Shown one piece after another: positions 23,796 to 30,508 of a stretch of 30,508 bases of DNA; position 1 is the first letter of the stretch, and each line of letters opens with the position of its first letter. The stretch is from NCBI GenBank assembly GCA_001412365.1, contig LKUE01000301.1, positions 1-30,508 of the forward strand. The letters are read 5' to 3'. This DNA is from Desulfuromonas sp. SDB. GTDB lineage: Bacteria > SDB-A. Both the position numbers and the translations under genes were made by a program. The notes below the pieces were generated by a model. It did no database searches and was not told the origin of the DNA. It worked only from the letters and a program-made list of their open reading frames with translations.

Positions 23796-26129
23796 ATGGA
23801 AAGAGGATTTAAGTGGCTTGCTGAAATTCTGGATGATGTAGTTATCATCAACAGCAAATACAGCATTAAATTTTTAGGAAGAAATATTCATAAATACTTG
23901 TTTAATGAAAAAAAAATAAACTTCACCAATGTCCTCAAAAATTTTTCGGAATCTGATGCCACAGAACTTAAAACTGCCTTAAAAAATTCATTAGACCGTA
24001 AACAAGCTCAACAAGTTAAACTGAAAAAAAAAAGAAAACCAATTTACATCATTGCCAACCGGCAGCAGCAGCCCTATTTTCTTGGCTCCATTAATAAGAA
24101 AATTTCCCAGGCGGAAAGAATTCACCACGATTTAGATGAAAGAGTTAAAGAGCTGGAATGTTTATACCGTATTAGCTACGAATTGGACACCAACGATCTG
24201 GATCAAGCTCTGGAAAATTCAGTTAATCATCTGGTTCAAGCTTTTCAATATCCTGAAATTACTTCAGCTCATATCAATATAAATCAGAAAATTTTCACCA
24301 ACCAATCTAACTTTAATAATCCGGGATTAGTCTGTCTTGCCCGGGATATCACCGTCAATGATGTTAAAATTGGCGAAGTAAAAATTTGTTATCACCGGAA
24401 AGAGAAATTTATAACCGAAGAAAAAAAATTGTTAAATGAAATTACCTCGCTGATTTCCAAAACCATTGAAAAAAGAGACCTGAGAATAGAATTAGGACAG
24501 TATTTAGGTAAATTAGAGGAACTAGTTAAAATCAAAACAAATCAACTTGAAGAATCCAGGAAAAGATACCAGGATTTATTCCATAATGCCCCTGACAGCA
24601 TTACTATTTCTGATACCAAGGGACAAATCATTAAAGCAAATGAGGTTTTCAAAAAATTAGTTAAATATCCTGATGGCGATGATTTGAATTATGTAAAGCA
24701 TAAACTGATAAAAAAGGCTACTAAGACCTGGCATGAGATTGTACATGAGTTGCATCAAAAAAAATATTTAAAAGGATTTGAATTAACGGTGGTGGATAAA
24801 AACGGCACTTTATATCCGGTTATCGGTTCCTTCCGCTTGTTTAATTCACCCCAAGGTGAACAAATTGAAGCTATTTTCAAGGATATTTCTACAAAAAAAG
24901 AACAGGAAAATAATTTAATTGCTCAGAAGAATAAACTGGAAAAAATTGTAAAGGAAAGAACCAAGGACCTGGAACATCAAAAACACCTTCTGTTGATGAA
25001 AAATAAAGCATTGATTAGACTGACCGGGGAATGTTACCGGAGCAGGAAAAACCTGGAAACTTTATTCAGCGCAATTACCGATCCCATTATTGTGGTGGAC
25101 CATGAACTTAACATTGTTAAATCCAATAAAGAATATATTAACAGCGGGGAAAAATGTTATAAGAAAATATTCAATATTGATACCATCTGTGAAAACTGTC
25201 CGGTGATTACTTCTTTTCAAACTAAGACCTCTGTTACCCTGGAGAGGAAAATTGATAAAAATTATTACATGCTGCAGGCTTATCCAATTATCAATAAACA
25301 GGGAGAAGTGGAAAATGTGTTGGAAGTATGTAATGATTTGACCAGGGAAAAACAGATGGAGATGCAGCTAATTCAAACTGATAAACTGGCCTCATTGGGA
25401 AAAATAGTCTCAGGAGTAGCTCACGAGATTAACAATCCTAATACATTCATCAAAGGGAATATCAATATCCTCAAAGAATCATTGAAGGATATGCTGCCAA
25501 TTCTAGATCAGATTTACTGTTCTAACCAAGATTTAAAAATTGCCCGTTTGGACTACCCTGTTTTTAAGGAAAATATTTTAGTTTTAATTGAGGATATGCA
25601 GGAGGGAACTACCCGCATAAAGAAAATAGTGGATGACCTTAGAAATTTCGCCAGAAGAGATGAAGGATTGTTGACTGAATCTGTAAATGTCAACCAGGTT
25701 ATTGAAAACAGCATTAGATTGGTTGAAAAACAAATTAGAAGAAATTCCGAACTCAAAATCAAACTAAACCCCATCCTTCCAAAAATAAAAGGTAATACTC
25801 AAAGATTAGAGCAGGTTATGGTCAATCTGCTGATCAATGCTGGACAAGCAATAGAAGACAAAGCCGGAGAAGTATCTGTGGAATCCCGCTGGGACCAAAA
25901 CAACGGAAAAATTATAATCTATGTCAAAGATAACGGTTCAGGGATGGACCAGGAAACTATCCAGCACATATTTGACCCCTTTTTCACCACCAAGAAAAAC
26001 CGGAGCGGCACCGGTTTAGGACTTTCCATCGTCTACGGAATAATTGAAGAACATTTAGGAAAAATTGAAGTATTCAGCATGCCAGGGCAAGGATCCACAT
26101 TTAAAATTTCCCTTCCCACCATAAGTTAA
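23796..26129 (+). CDS. Soluble GAF/PAS sensor histidine kinase
   Basis: The 777-residue protein has no membrane segment. It contains a diverged N-terminal PAS-like region (about 5-60), a GAF-like domain (about 118-230), a coiled coil, a PAS domain (about 256-372), a second coiled coil and a second PAS (about 418-520). This second PAS has a cysteine cluster, Cys454, Cys465 and Cys468 ('ICENCP'), suited to redox or metal sensing. The kinase core has the HisKA motif 'VAHEINNPN' with phosphoacceptor His543, then a HATPase domain with N-box 'QVMVNLLINAGQAI', 'DNGSGM' and 'GTGLGLSIVYG'. The ATG begins 1 bp after the stop of the GltD-fusion gene. The sigma-54 activator encoded next is its likely partner; the operon's first-gene receiver could be a second one. 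Redox sensing is inferred. Confidence 0.87.
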   Translation: MERGFKWLAEILDDVVIINSKYSIKFLGRNIHKYLFNEKKINFTNVLKNFSESDATELKTALKNSLDRKQAQQVKLKKKRKPIYIIANRQQQPYFLGSINKKISQAERIHHDLDERVKELECLYRISYELDTNDLDQALENSVNHLVQAFQYPEITSAHININQKIFTNQSNFNNPGLVCLARDITVNDVKIGEVKICYHRKEKFITEEKKLLNEITSLISKTIEKRDLRIELGQYLGKLEELVKIKTNQLEESRKRYQDLFHNAPDSITISDTKGQIIKANEVFKKLVKYPDGDDLNYVKHKLIKKATKTWHEIVHELHQKKYLKGFELTVVDKNGTLYPVIGSFRLFNSPQGEQIEAIFKDISTKKEQENNLIAQKNKLEKIVKERTKDLEHQKHLLLMKNKALIRLTGECYRSRKNLETLFSAITDPIIVVDHELNIVKSNKEYINSGEKCYKKIFNIDTICENCPVITSFQTKTSVTLERKIDKNYYMLQAYPIINKQGEVENVLEVCNDLTREKQMEMQLIQTDKLASLGKIVSGVAHEINNPNTFIKGNINILKESLKDMLPILDQIYCSNQDLKIARLDYPVFKENILVLIEDMQEGTTRIKKIVDDLRNFARRDEGLLTESVNVNQVIENSIRLVEKQIRRNSELKIKLNPILPKIKGNTQRLEQVMVNLLINAGQAIEDKAGEVSVESRWDQNNGKIIIYVKDNGSGMDQETIQHIFDPFFTTKKNRSGTGLGLSIVYGIIEEHLGKIEVFSMPGQGSTFKISLPTIS

Positions 26130-26131
26130 CC

Positions 26132-27505
26132 ATGAATAAAGTAATTATCATAGATGATGATCAAGCGATATTAAACTATCTTAAGATTATGCTTCTGCAA
26201 ACCGGAAAGTTCGAAGTCACCTTATTGGGTGATAGCACCAAAGCACTGGATATTCTGAAAAACAAATCCTTTGATCTTCTGCTTCTGGATATGGATATGC
26301 CCAAAGTCAGCGGATTAGATATATTGAAATTTATAAATGAGCAGAATATCCCTATAACTACCATAGTACTTACCGGAGTGGAAGATGTTGATTTGGCAAT
26401 ATCCGCAATGAAATTAGGCACCTATGACTATCTTTTAAAGCCGGTGGAAGAAAAAAAATTAATTTCCATCATGGAAAAAATAGTTAAACTGGATTTGCCG
26501 GAAAAAGAAGTTTGTGCCAGCGAACTTAGTAAAAAACTGAAATATCCTCAATGCTTTGCTCATATAATTACTGATGATGAAAAAATGTTGAAAACATTTC
26601 AACAAGTGGAGCAAATTGCCCCATCGGATACAGGAGTTTTAATCTGGGGTGAAAGCGGTACTGGTAAAGAATTGGTAGCCAAAGCAATCCACCAGATAAG
26701 CCCCCGGAATAATAAAAAATTCGTAGCAGTAAATGCAGGACTATTTGCCAATGAATTATTCTCCTCGCAATTTTTCGGATACACCAAAGGAGCTTTTACC
26801 GGCGCGGATACAGATAAGCATGGTTTTATTGAAGAAGCTCATCAGGGCACTTTATTTTTAGATGAAATCGGCGAACTTTCCCTGCCCATACAGGTTAAAC
26901 TACTTCGTTTTCTTCAGGAAGGAGAATTTTACCGGTTGGGTTCCACTGAGTACAGAACTGCAGATGTGAGGATTATTGCCGCAACTAATAAAAATCTTTT
27001 TGACGAAATAAATAAAGGCACCTTTAGAAAAGATCTCTTCTTCAGGCTAAATATTAACTCAGTTTTCCTTCCTCCGTTAAGGGACAGGAAATCTGATTTA
27101 CCTAAATTGGCTTATTATTTTCTGGAAAAATTCAGCAAATTACACCAAAAAAATATAAATAAAATATCCAAGCCGGTTTTAAATCTGCTGGATTATTACA
27201 ATTATCCGGGAAATGTCAGGGAACTTATGAATATCATCAACAGTGCAGTAATTGTAGAAAATAAATCAGAAATACGAAAGGATTCCCTCCCTGTTTATTT
27301 TCTGGAAGCTACTCAATATAAAATTTCAAATCAAATTATCCCCTCATCCTTAACTGAACTAGAAAAAAATCACATTAAAAAAACACTGGATTTCACTAAA
27401 TGGAACAGAAGTAAGGCAGCTGAAATCCTGAAAATATCCAGGGTAACTTTAATATCGAAAATAAAAAAATATAATCTCTCTCCCCTACCCCCGTCAGAAA
27501 AGTAA
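26132..27505 (+). CDS. NtrC-family sigma-54-dependent response regulator
   Basis: The 457-residue protein has the standard three domains. The receiver (1-120) has Asp8-Asp9, phosphoacceptor Asp53 and Lys103. The AAA+ domain (about 140-385) has Walker A 'GESGTGKE' (173-180), the sigma-54 contact motif GAFTGA (220-225), Walker B 'LFLDEIGE' (241-248) and 'YPGNVRELMN'. A Fis-type helix-turn-helix (about 408-448) contains 'NRSKAAEILKISRVTLISKIKKY'-like sequence in two parts. It should be phosphorylated by the adjacent kinase and activate RpoN promoters. The start follows the kinase stop by 2 bp. Because its own operon begins with a sigma-54 promoter with an upstream dyad, positive autoregulation is the simplest model. 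Its 3' end overlaps the convergent secreted-protein gene by 12 bp. Confidence 0.95.
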   Translation: MNKVIIIDDDQAILNYLKIMLLQTGKFEVTLLGDSTKALDILKNKSFDLLLLDMDMPKVSGLDILKFINEQNIPITTIVLTGVEDVDLAISAMKLGTYDYLLKPVEEKKLISIMEKIVKLDLPEKEVCASELSKKLKYPQCFAHIITDDEKMLKTFQQVEQIAPSDTGVLIWGESGTGKELVAKAIHQISPRNNKKFVAVNAGLFANELFSSQFFGYTKGAFTGADTDKHGFIEEAHQGTLFLDEIGELSLPIQVKLLRFLQEGEFYRLGSTEYRTADVRIIAATNKNLFDEINKGTFRKDLFFRLNINSVFLPPLRDRKSDLPKLAYYFLEKFSKLHQKNINKISKPVLNLLDYYNYPGNVRELMNIINSAVIVENKSEIRKDSLPVYFLEATQYKISNQIIPSSLTELEKNHIKKTLDFTKWNRSKAAEILKISRVTLISKIKKYNLSPLPPSEK

Positions 27506-29851
27506 ATTAAATTTTGCACTGATGCAACGGTTGCCGTTATTTAAGCTGAGAAAATACACCCCAGGGGTAAAGGATTTTAATGTAATATTCACCTGCTGGC
27601 TGCCCGGAGTGAGGTGATATTTCTGATGAATTATCTTCCTTCCGGATAAATCAAAAATATCCAGCTGAACCTGGGAGGAAACAATAAGGCTTAAGTTTAC
27701 GGTTAATACACCATCTGCTATTTGCCACGAATAATCTTCACTTCCATTGCTTAGGGGGGGAGTTTGGGGAGTACTGCTGTACTGAAAAGACCATTTAAGG
27801 GCATCAAAAGCAATTTTTCTACCCTGAATACCAGTGGCGTCTCCAAGATAGACATAATCTCCGCTGCTGTCAAATTGATATCCTCCCAACAAAACCCACT
27901 GATTGGAATATTGACTCTGATCTAATATAACTGTATCCATCCCCAGGGTATGATGAACTTTATATATTGCCTGCTGAGCATCGGCATTATCTCCGGGGAT
28001 CCAAGCATATAAGTGGTAATAACCATTGCAGGGCAACTTAGGAGTCCAGGTGGCATAGCAAGTATCAATCCCCTGGGCTGCGGTGGTATAAGTCCACCAG
28101 TAATGTCCTGCATATCCGTTAACCCCGTCTCTCCAGTAACCCATACGGGCAGGGGGATCATTGTATAAAGTAAATCCGTCATATTGTAAATCGTCCACAA
28201 TGCTATCCGCAGGAGCAGGCATATCTCCTCTGCTGGTAACTGCCCAGTACACCTGATTTAAATTTTGATAACCGTTGTTGTAACCAGGCCAGTCATACCG
28301 GGAATACTTTCCGTCATAACTGGGATATCCAGCAGTGTTTTTGTTGCCATAGGGATCGTTAAATATTAAGGTATGCCAGGTGGAGACCTGACCTAATGCT
28401 AACACTAAATGTCCTGAACCGGTCAACCCCACACATAAAGAAAAAGGGAAACCTGAATCAATTTCACTAACCACCTCATTAAAAGAAGGATAGTCAATGC
28501 GGTCAGCATTTAGGTGGTGCTGGGAAATGTAATCAGCCATCCTTGAATAAGGTGAATAACTCCCATACCACATGAAACCATAACCTCCCTGGGCAGGATT
28601 ATTACTAGGATCTAAGGCTTCCCAGTTGTATTCAGTGGAAAAATAATGATATCTTTCACAGACATATCTGCCCATACTGCTGGGGTGACCATAAGGGCTT
28701 GTACACCAGCAGTCCCAGGGGGGTAGTTTCTTATAATAGTCAATTGCCATTATCGCAGTGGTGGGGGCGCAAGCCCAGTGACCGTTAAACCAATCGGGCA
28801 CATCGTAAACCTGGTGATAATAAGGAACATCAAAAGAATCACGGGGATAGCAGTCATTTTCCGGAAGTAAATGTTCAAGGGGAAATATTGAATAATGGTC
28901 ATCCCATTGTTGCTCAATTACTAAACAATTATTCACAATTTCCGCTTTAATTAAACAAGGTTCATTCATCTTTGCATATATTATCTGATTATCTGTCAGG
29001 AAACGGGGAGAAATCTCATAATCATCTAAACTGTGGGTGAGTTTAATTTTATCAAAACCTCTATAATCCGAGATGAACAAATCGGAATTGATTAATTTTA
29101 AATTTTCTGATTGCTGAACTGAATAAATTAAATTTTCACCCGAAGGATCCCAGCAGTACTGACTTCCCTGGCCCAAACTGTAGTTAACCTCTTCATTTAA
29201 ATCATAAACCCAAATCTGTCCGCCCAAACTTGAAAAAGCCAATCTTTGCCGGTTAGGTGACCACCGGGGATTGCAAAATCCTCCCGGTAGATTCTGAGTT
29301 ACCCATACTTTCTCATCGCTGCTGAGATTGAGAATCCAGATTTGATCATTCTGATCATTATAGGCAATGAAATTCCCTCGGGGAGAGACCGCAAAATCAT
29401 TTACATAATAACCTAAAAAGTAAAAATATGTGGAGTCAGCACAAATTCTATAAAGGGTGTCCTCTATACTAAAAAACACCTGATGGGGATGGGCAAATCT
29501 AACTTGTCCGCATTGTTGCACCGGTGAATGAAGCTGATAAATACAATGATCATCCAGGTCATACAGGGCAGGAAATTGAAGGCCACTGCGGTCAATATGC
29601 TTAAATCCAATTAAATTACCGGAATAATCATAATCCACATATCTTCCACATCCCGGAGTATTCACTAATATCTGCACATTGTCATTTAGCGAATACAGAG
29701 AAGAGTAATAATTGTCCGTGAATACAATGCCCCCAGTGGTTAGCACTGGATCGGTAAAATAATATTGAGCTTCTCCGCTTCTATCAGTATTTACATTAAC
29801 TGCCGATATTAACATAGAATTCAGCAGTAACTTCAATATAAACCAAAACAT
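27494..29851 (-). CDS. Secreted beta-propeller / C39-like / golvesin-like protein with T9SS type-A sorting tail
   Basis: The 785-residue protein has a signal peptide (about 1-18). Residues 25-330 form repeated TolB/WD40-like propeller blades ('GNFIAYNDQNDQIWILNL', 'RWSPNRQRLAFSS', 'CWDPSGENLIYSV'). Residues 340-530 resemble a C39-like papain-fold domain, with Cys361 in 'WACAPTTAIMAIDYY', His481 in 'GSGHLVLALG' and Asn498-Asp499 in 'FNDPYG'. Residues 575-695 match the golvesin C-terminal/CBD-like domain ('YGYYHLYAWIPG'-type strand, 'WVLLGGYQF', 'GRKIAFDALKW'). The last 80 residues are a type-A sorting domain with 'LDIFDLSGRKI' and 'GVYFLSL'. It is probably a surface-attached or secreted hydrolase or binding protein exported by type IX secretion. 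There is no ribosome site, and a possible leaderless promoter lies upstream. Confidence 0.82.
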   Translation of the reverse strand: MFWFILKLLLNSMLISAVNVNTDRSGEAQYYFTDPVLTTGGIVFTDNYYSSLYSLNDNVQILVNTPGCGRYVDYDYSGNLIGFKHIDRSGLQFPALYDLDDHCIYQLHSPVQQCGQVRFAHPHQVFFSIEDTLYRICADSTYFYFLGYYVNDFAVSPRGNFIAYNDQNDQIWILNLSSDEKVWVTQNLPGGFCNPRWSPNRQRLAFSSLGGQIWVYDLNEEVNYSLGQGSQYCWDPSGENLIYSVQQSENLKLINSDLFISDYRGFDKIKLTHSLDDYEISPRFLTDNQIIYAKMNEPCLIKAEIVNNCLVIEQQWDDHYSIFPLEHLLPENDCYPRDSFDVPYYHQVYDVPDWFNGHWACAPTTAIMAIDYYKKLPPWDCWCTSPYGHPSSMGRYVCERYHYFSTEYNWEALDPSNNPAQGGYGFMWYGSYSPYSRMADYISQHHLNADRIDYPSFNEVVSEIDSGFPFSLCVGLTGSGHLVLALGQVSTWHTLIFNDPYGNKNTAGYPSYDGKYSRYDWPGYNNGYQNLNQVYWAVTSRGDMPAPADSIVDDLQYDGFTLYNDPPARMGYWRDGVNGYAGHYWWTYTTAAQGIDTCYATWTPKLPCNGYYHLYAWIPGDNADAQQAIYKVHHTLGMDTVILDQSQYSNQWVLLGGYQFDSSGDYVYLGDATGIQGRKIAFDALKWSFQYSSTPQTPPLSNGSEDYSWQIADGVLTVNLSLIVSSQVQLDIFDLSGRKIIHQKYHLTPGSQQVNITLKSFTPGVYFLSLNNGNRCISAKFNLLF

Positions 29852-29857
29852 ATACTT

Positions 29858-29886
29858 ATTATCGTAATTTTTTTTAATTCAGGCAA
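29858..29886 (-). promoter_or_regulatory. Promoter placed for a leaderless transcript of the secreted protein
   Basis: On the minus strand TTGCCT (29886-29881), a 17-bp spacer and GATAAT (29863-29858) precede the secreted-protein gene. Six bases separate the -10 box from the ATG, the same geometry as at 7388-7423, and there is again no Shine-Dalgarno sequence. Confidence 0.35.
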
Positions 29887-29901
29887 GTTGATAAATTTAT
29901 A

Positions 29902-29929
29902 TTGACTTTTCCTGAAAAAGATTTATTTT
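29902..29929 (+). promoter_or_regulatory. Candidate promoter of the Lys-rich protein gene
   Basis: TTGACT (29902-29907) and TATTTT (29924-29929), 16 bp apart, precede the histone-like gene by about 27 bp and overlap the divergent regulatory zone. The -35 box is good, and the -10 box has four matches. Confidence 0.35.
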
Positions 29930-29956
29930 TGGCTAAGGTTCAAAAAAGGAGGAAAA

Positions 29957-30259
29957 GTGCCAACTAAAGAACCTAAAAGAACAAAGCAAGCCAAGCCCAA
30001 AAAAACGGTAGGGACCAAAAAGAAAGCTGTCAGCAAAACTGCTAAACCCAAAAAAACCACTACCAAGACTGCCAAACCAAAAACTGCTAAAACCAAAAAA
30101 ACCACTGTCAAGACTGCCAAAGCAAAAACCACCAAAACTAAAAAAACCACTGCCAAAACTGCCAAACCTAAAAAAACCACGGCTAAAACTTCCAAACCAA
30201 AAACTACCAAGTCCAAAACTGCCAAAAAAACTGGAGGTAAAAAAACAAAAACCAAATAA
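29957..30259 (+). CDS. Histone H1-like Lys/Thr-rich repeat protein
   Basis: The start is GTG with AAAGGAGG just upstream. Forty of the 100 residues are lysine, and most of the rest are Thr, Ala and Pro; there are no aromatic residues and only one acidic residue. Residues 27-91 consist of five units of 10 or 15 residues built on 'KTAKPKKTT', the SPKK/KTAKP style of eukaryotic H1 tails and bacterial H1-like proteins (HctB, AlgP, Hc1-like). Such proteins bind DNA or RNA nonspecifically and can compact the nucleoid; a nucleic-acid-binding role is inferred from composition. The gene is followed at 38 bp by a second tiny Lys-rich frame and then a terminator. The opposite-strand frame covering it is only a mirror of the repeats. 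Confidence 0.8.
   Translation: MPTKEPKRTKQAKPKKTVGTKKKAVSKTAKPKKTTTKTAKPKTAKTKKTTVKTAKAKTTKTKKTTAKTAKPKKTTAKTSKPKTTKSKTAKKTGGKKTKTK
30035..30229 (+). repeat. In-gene tandem repeat encoding KTAKP-type units
   Basis: Five direct repeats of 30 or 45 bp (order 30-45-45-30-45) encode the Lys/Thr/Ala/Pro units of the histone-like protein. All unit lengths are multiples of 15 bp, so copy number could change without breaking the frame. Confidence 0.75.
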
Positions 30260-30297
30260 CTGATTGGATCTTTTGAACTACTCAAAGGCAGGAAACG

Positions 30298-30405
30298 ATG
30301 ACTATCTGTAAGAGGGACAAGCACAAAAAGAAAAAAATCAAAAATCAACAACAAGCTAAATTAAATTCTCCAGTTAAAAACAAGAAAAAGAAGAAAAATA
30401 ATTGA
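30298..30405 (+). CDS. 35-residue Lys-rich peptide
   Basis: An ATG with AGGA five bases upstream opens a 35-residue frame containing the clusters 'HKKKKIKN' and 'KNKKKKKNN' with a central Gln-rich stretch. It lies 38 bp after the histone-like gene and 15 bp before a hairpin terminator, so it probably forms the last cistron of that transcript. The very basic composition matches its neighbour and suggests nucleic-acid or ribosome binding. The AT-rich sequence could also produce such a frame by chance, so it needs protein evidence. Confidence 0.5.
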   Translation: MTICKRDKHKKKKIKNQQQAKLNSPVKNKKKKKNN

Positions 30406-30420
30406 TTTTATTTAATTTAT

Positions 30421-30442
30421 CAGCCCCTGAATTAAGGGGCTG
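30421..30442 (+). terminator. Hairpin terminator after the Lys-rich genes
   Basis: CAGCCCCT / AGGGGCTG forms a perfect 8-bp GC-rich stem with a 6-nt loop, 15 bp after the stop of the Lys-rich peptide. The downstream tract (GTAGTTTAA) is only moderately T-rich. AT-rich sequence on the left side would also suit termination of a transcript from the right. Confidence 0.65.
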
Positions 30443-30508
30443 GTAGTTTAACTGCACATAAAGTTTAATCAGATAGTAAAGCTATTATATCACCAAAAAA
30501 TTTTATTT

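Noticed and set aside
16733-27505. [FeFe]-hydrogenase (HydABC) operon
   Set aside because: HydB- and HydC-like subunits are present, but no H-cluster cysteine motifs occur anywhere in the operon; the third subunit is a GltD/molybdopterin-like fusion.
30035-30229. CRISPR-like or intergenic tandem repeat array
   Set aside because: The repeats are in frame within a gene with a strong ribosome site and encode a consistent basic peptide pattern.
29923-30354. Minus-strand 143-residue frame opposite the Lys-rich genes
   Set aside because: It is the complement of the Lys/Thr repeats, giving Val/Leu/Phe-rich low-complexity sequence with no ribosome site; the plus-strand gene has AAAGGAGG.

Overview
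This 30.5-kb window comes from an AT-rich bacterial genome that I place, by inference, in or near the FCB group and most plausibly in an anaerobic lineage such as Cloacimonadota. The main clues are a type-A sorting tail of the type IX secretion system on a large secreted protein (27494-29851), many exported or lipidated proteins of unknown role, strong GGAGG-type ribosome sites, and a fermentative-style NADH/flavin/iron-sulfur gene set. No rRNA, tRNA, CRISPR array, insertion sequence or phage gene was seen. The organism call is soft.

The left part (1-7.9 kb) holds, on the minus strand, a YbjN-like protein and an exported S41 peptidase. On the plus strand there follow a GT-B glycosyltransferase; a tight three-gene run of exported TPR-esterase, MocR/LysN-type aminotransferase and exported caspase-fold protein; and a membrane-anchored glutaredoxin-fold protein with no redox cysteines. 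A small lipoprotein lies on the minus strand between the glycosyltransferase and the esterase. From 7.9 to 11.4 kb (minus) sit an XPD/DinG-type iron-sulfur helicase with an N-terminal RecB-like nuclease and an M29 aminopeptidase. From 11.5 to 14.5 kb (plus) sit an exported GyrI-like protein, a small exported protein and a lipoprotein built from four copies of one domain.

The centre of interest is 14.5-27.5 kb. Minus-strand nifS and nifU (iron-sulfur cluster assembly) are divergent from a six-gene plus-strand operon: a receiver fused to two Lrp/AsnC ligand-binding (RAM) domains; a NuoE-like subunit; a NuoF/HydB-like subunit; a 1256-residue fusion of NuoG-type ferredoxin, GltD-type NAD(P)H/FAD module, ferredoxin and molybdopterin-oxidoreductase domains; a soluble PAS histidine kinase; and an NtrC-family regulator. 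The operon is preceded by a consensus sigma-54 promoter (TGGCAC-N5-TTGCTT) with a strong dyad about 130 bp upstream. Its last gene is a GAFTGA-containing sigma-54 activator, so the operon probably encodes its own activation circuit. The enzyme resembles electron-bifurcating HydABC/formate-dehydrogenase complexes, but it has no H-cluster subunit, its molybdopterin-like domain has Val where formate dehydrogenases carry catalytic Cys/Sec, and that domain lacks its usual C-terminal part. A flavin-based NADH/NADPH/ferredoxin transhydrogenase-like role is my inference.

The right end has a secreted beta-propeller / C39-like / golvesin-like / T9SS-tail protein (minus) and, divergent from it, a histone-H1-like Lys/Thr repeat protein followed by a 35-residue Lys-rich peptide and a clear hairpin terminator.
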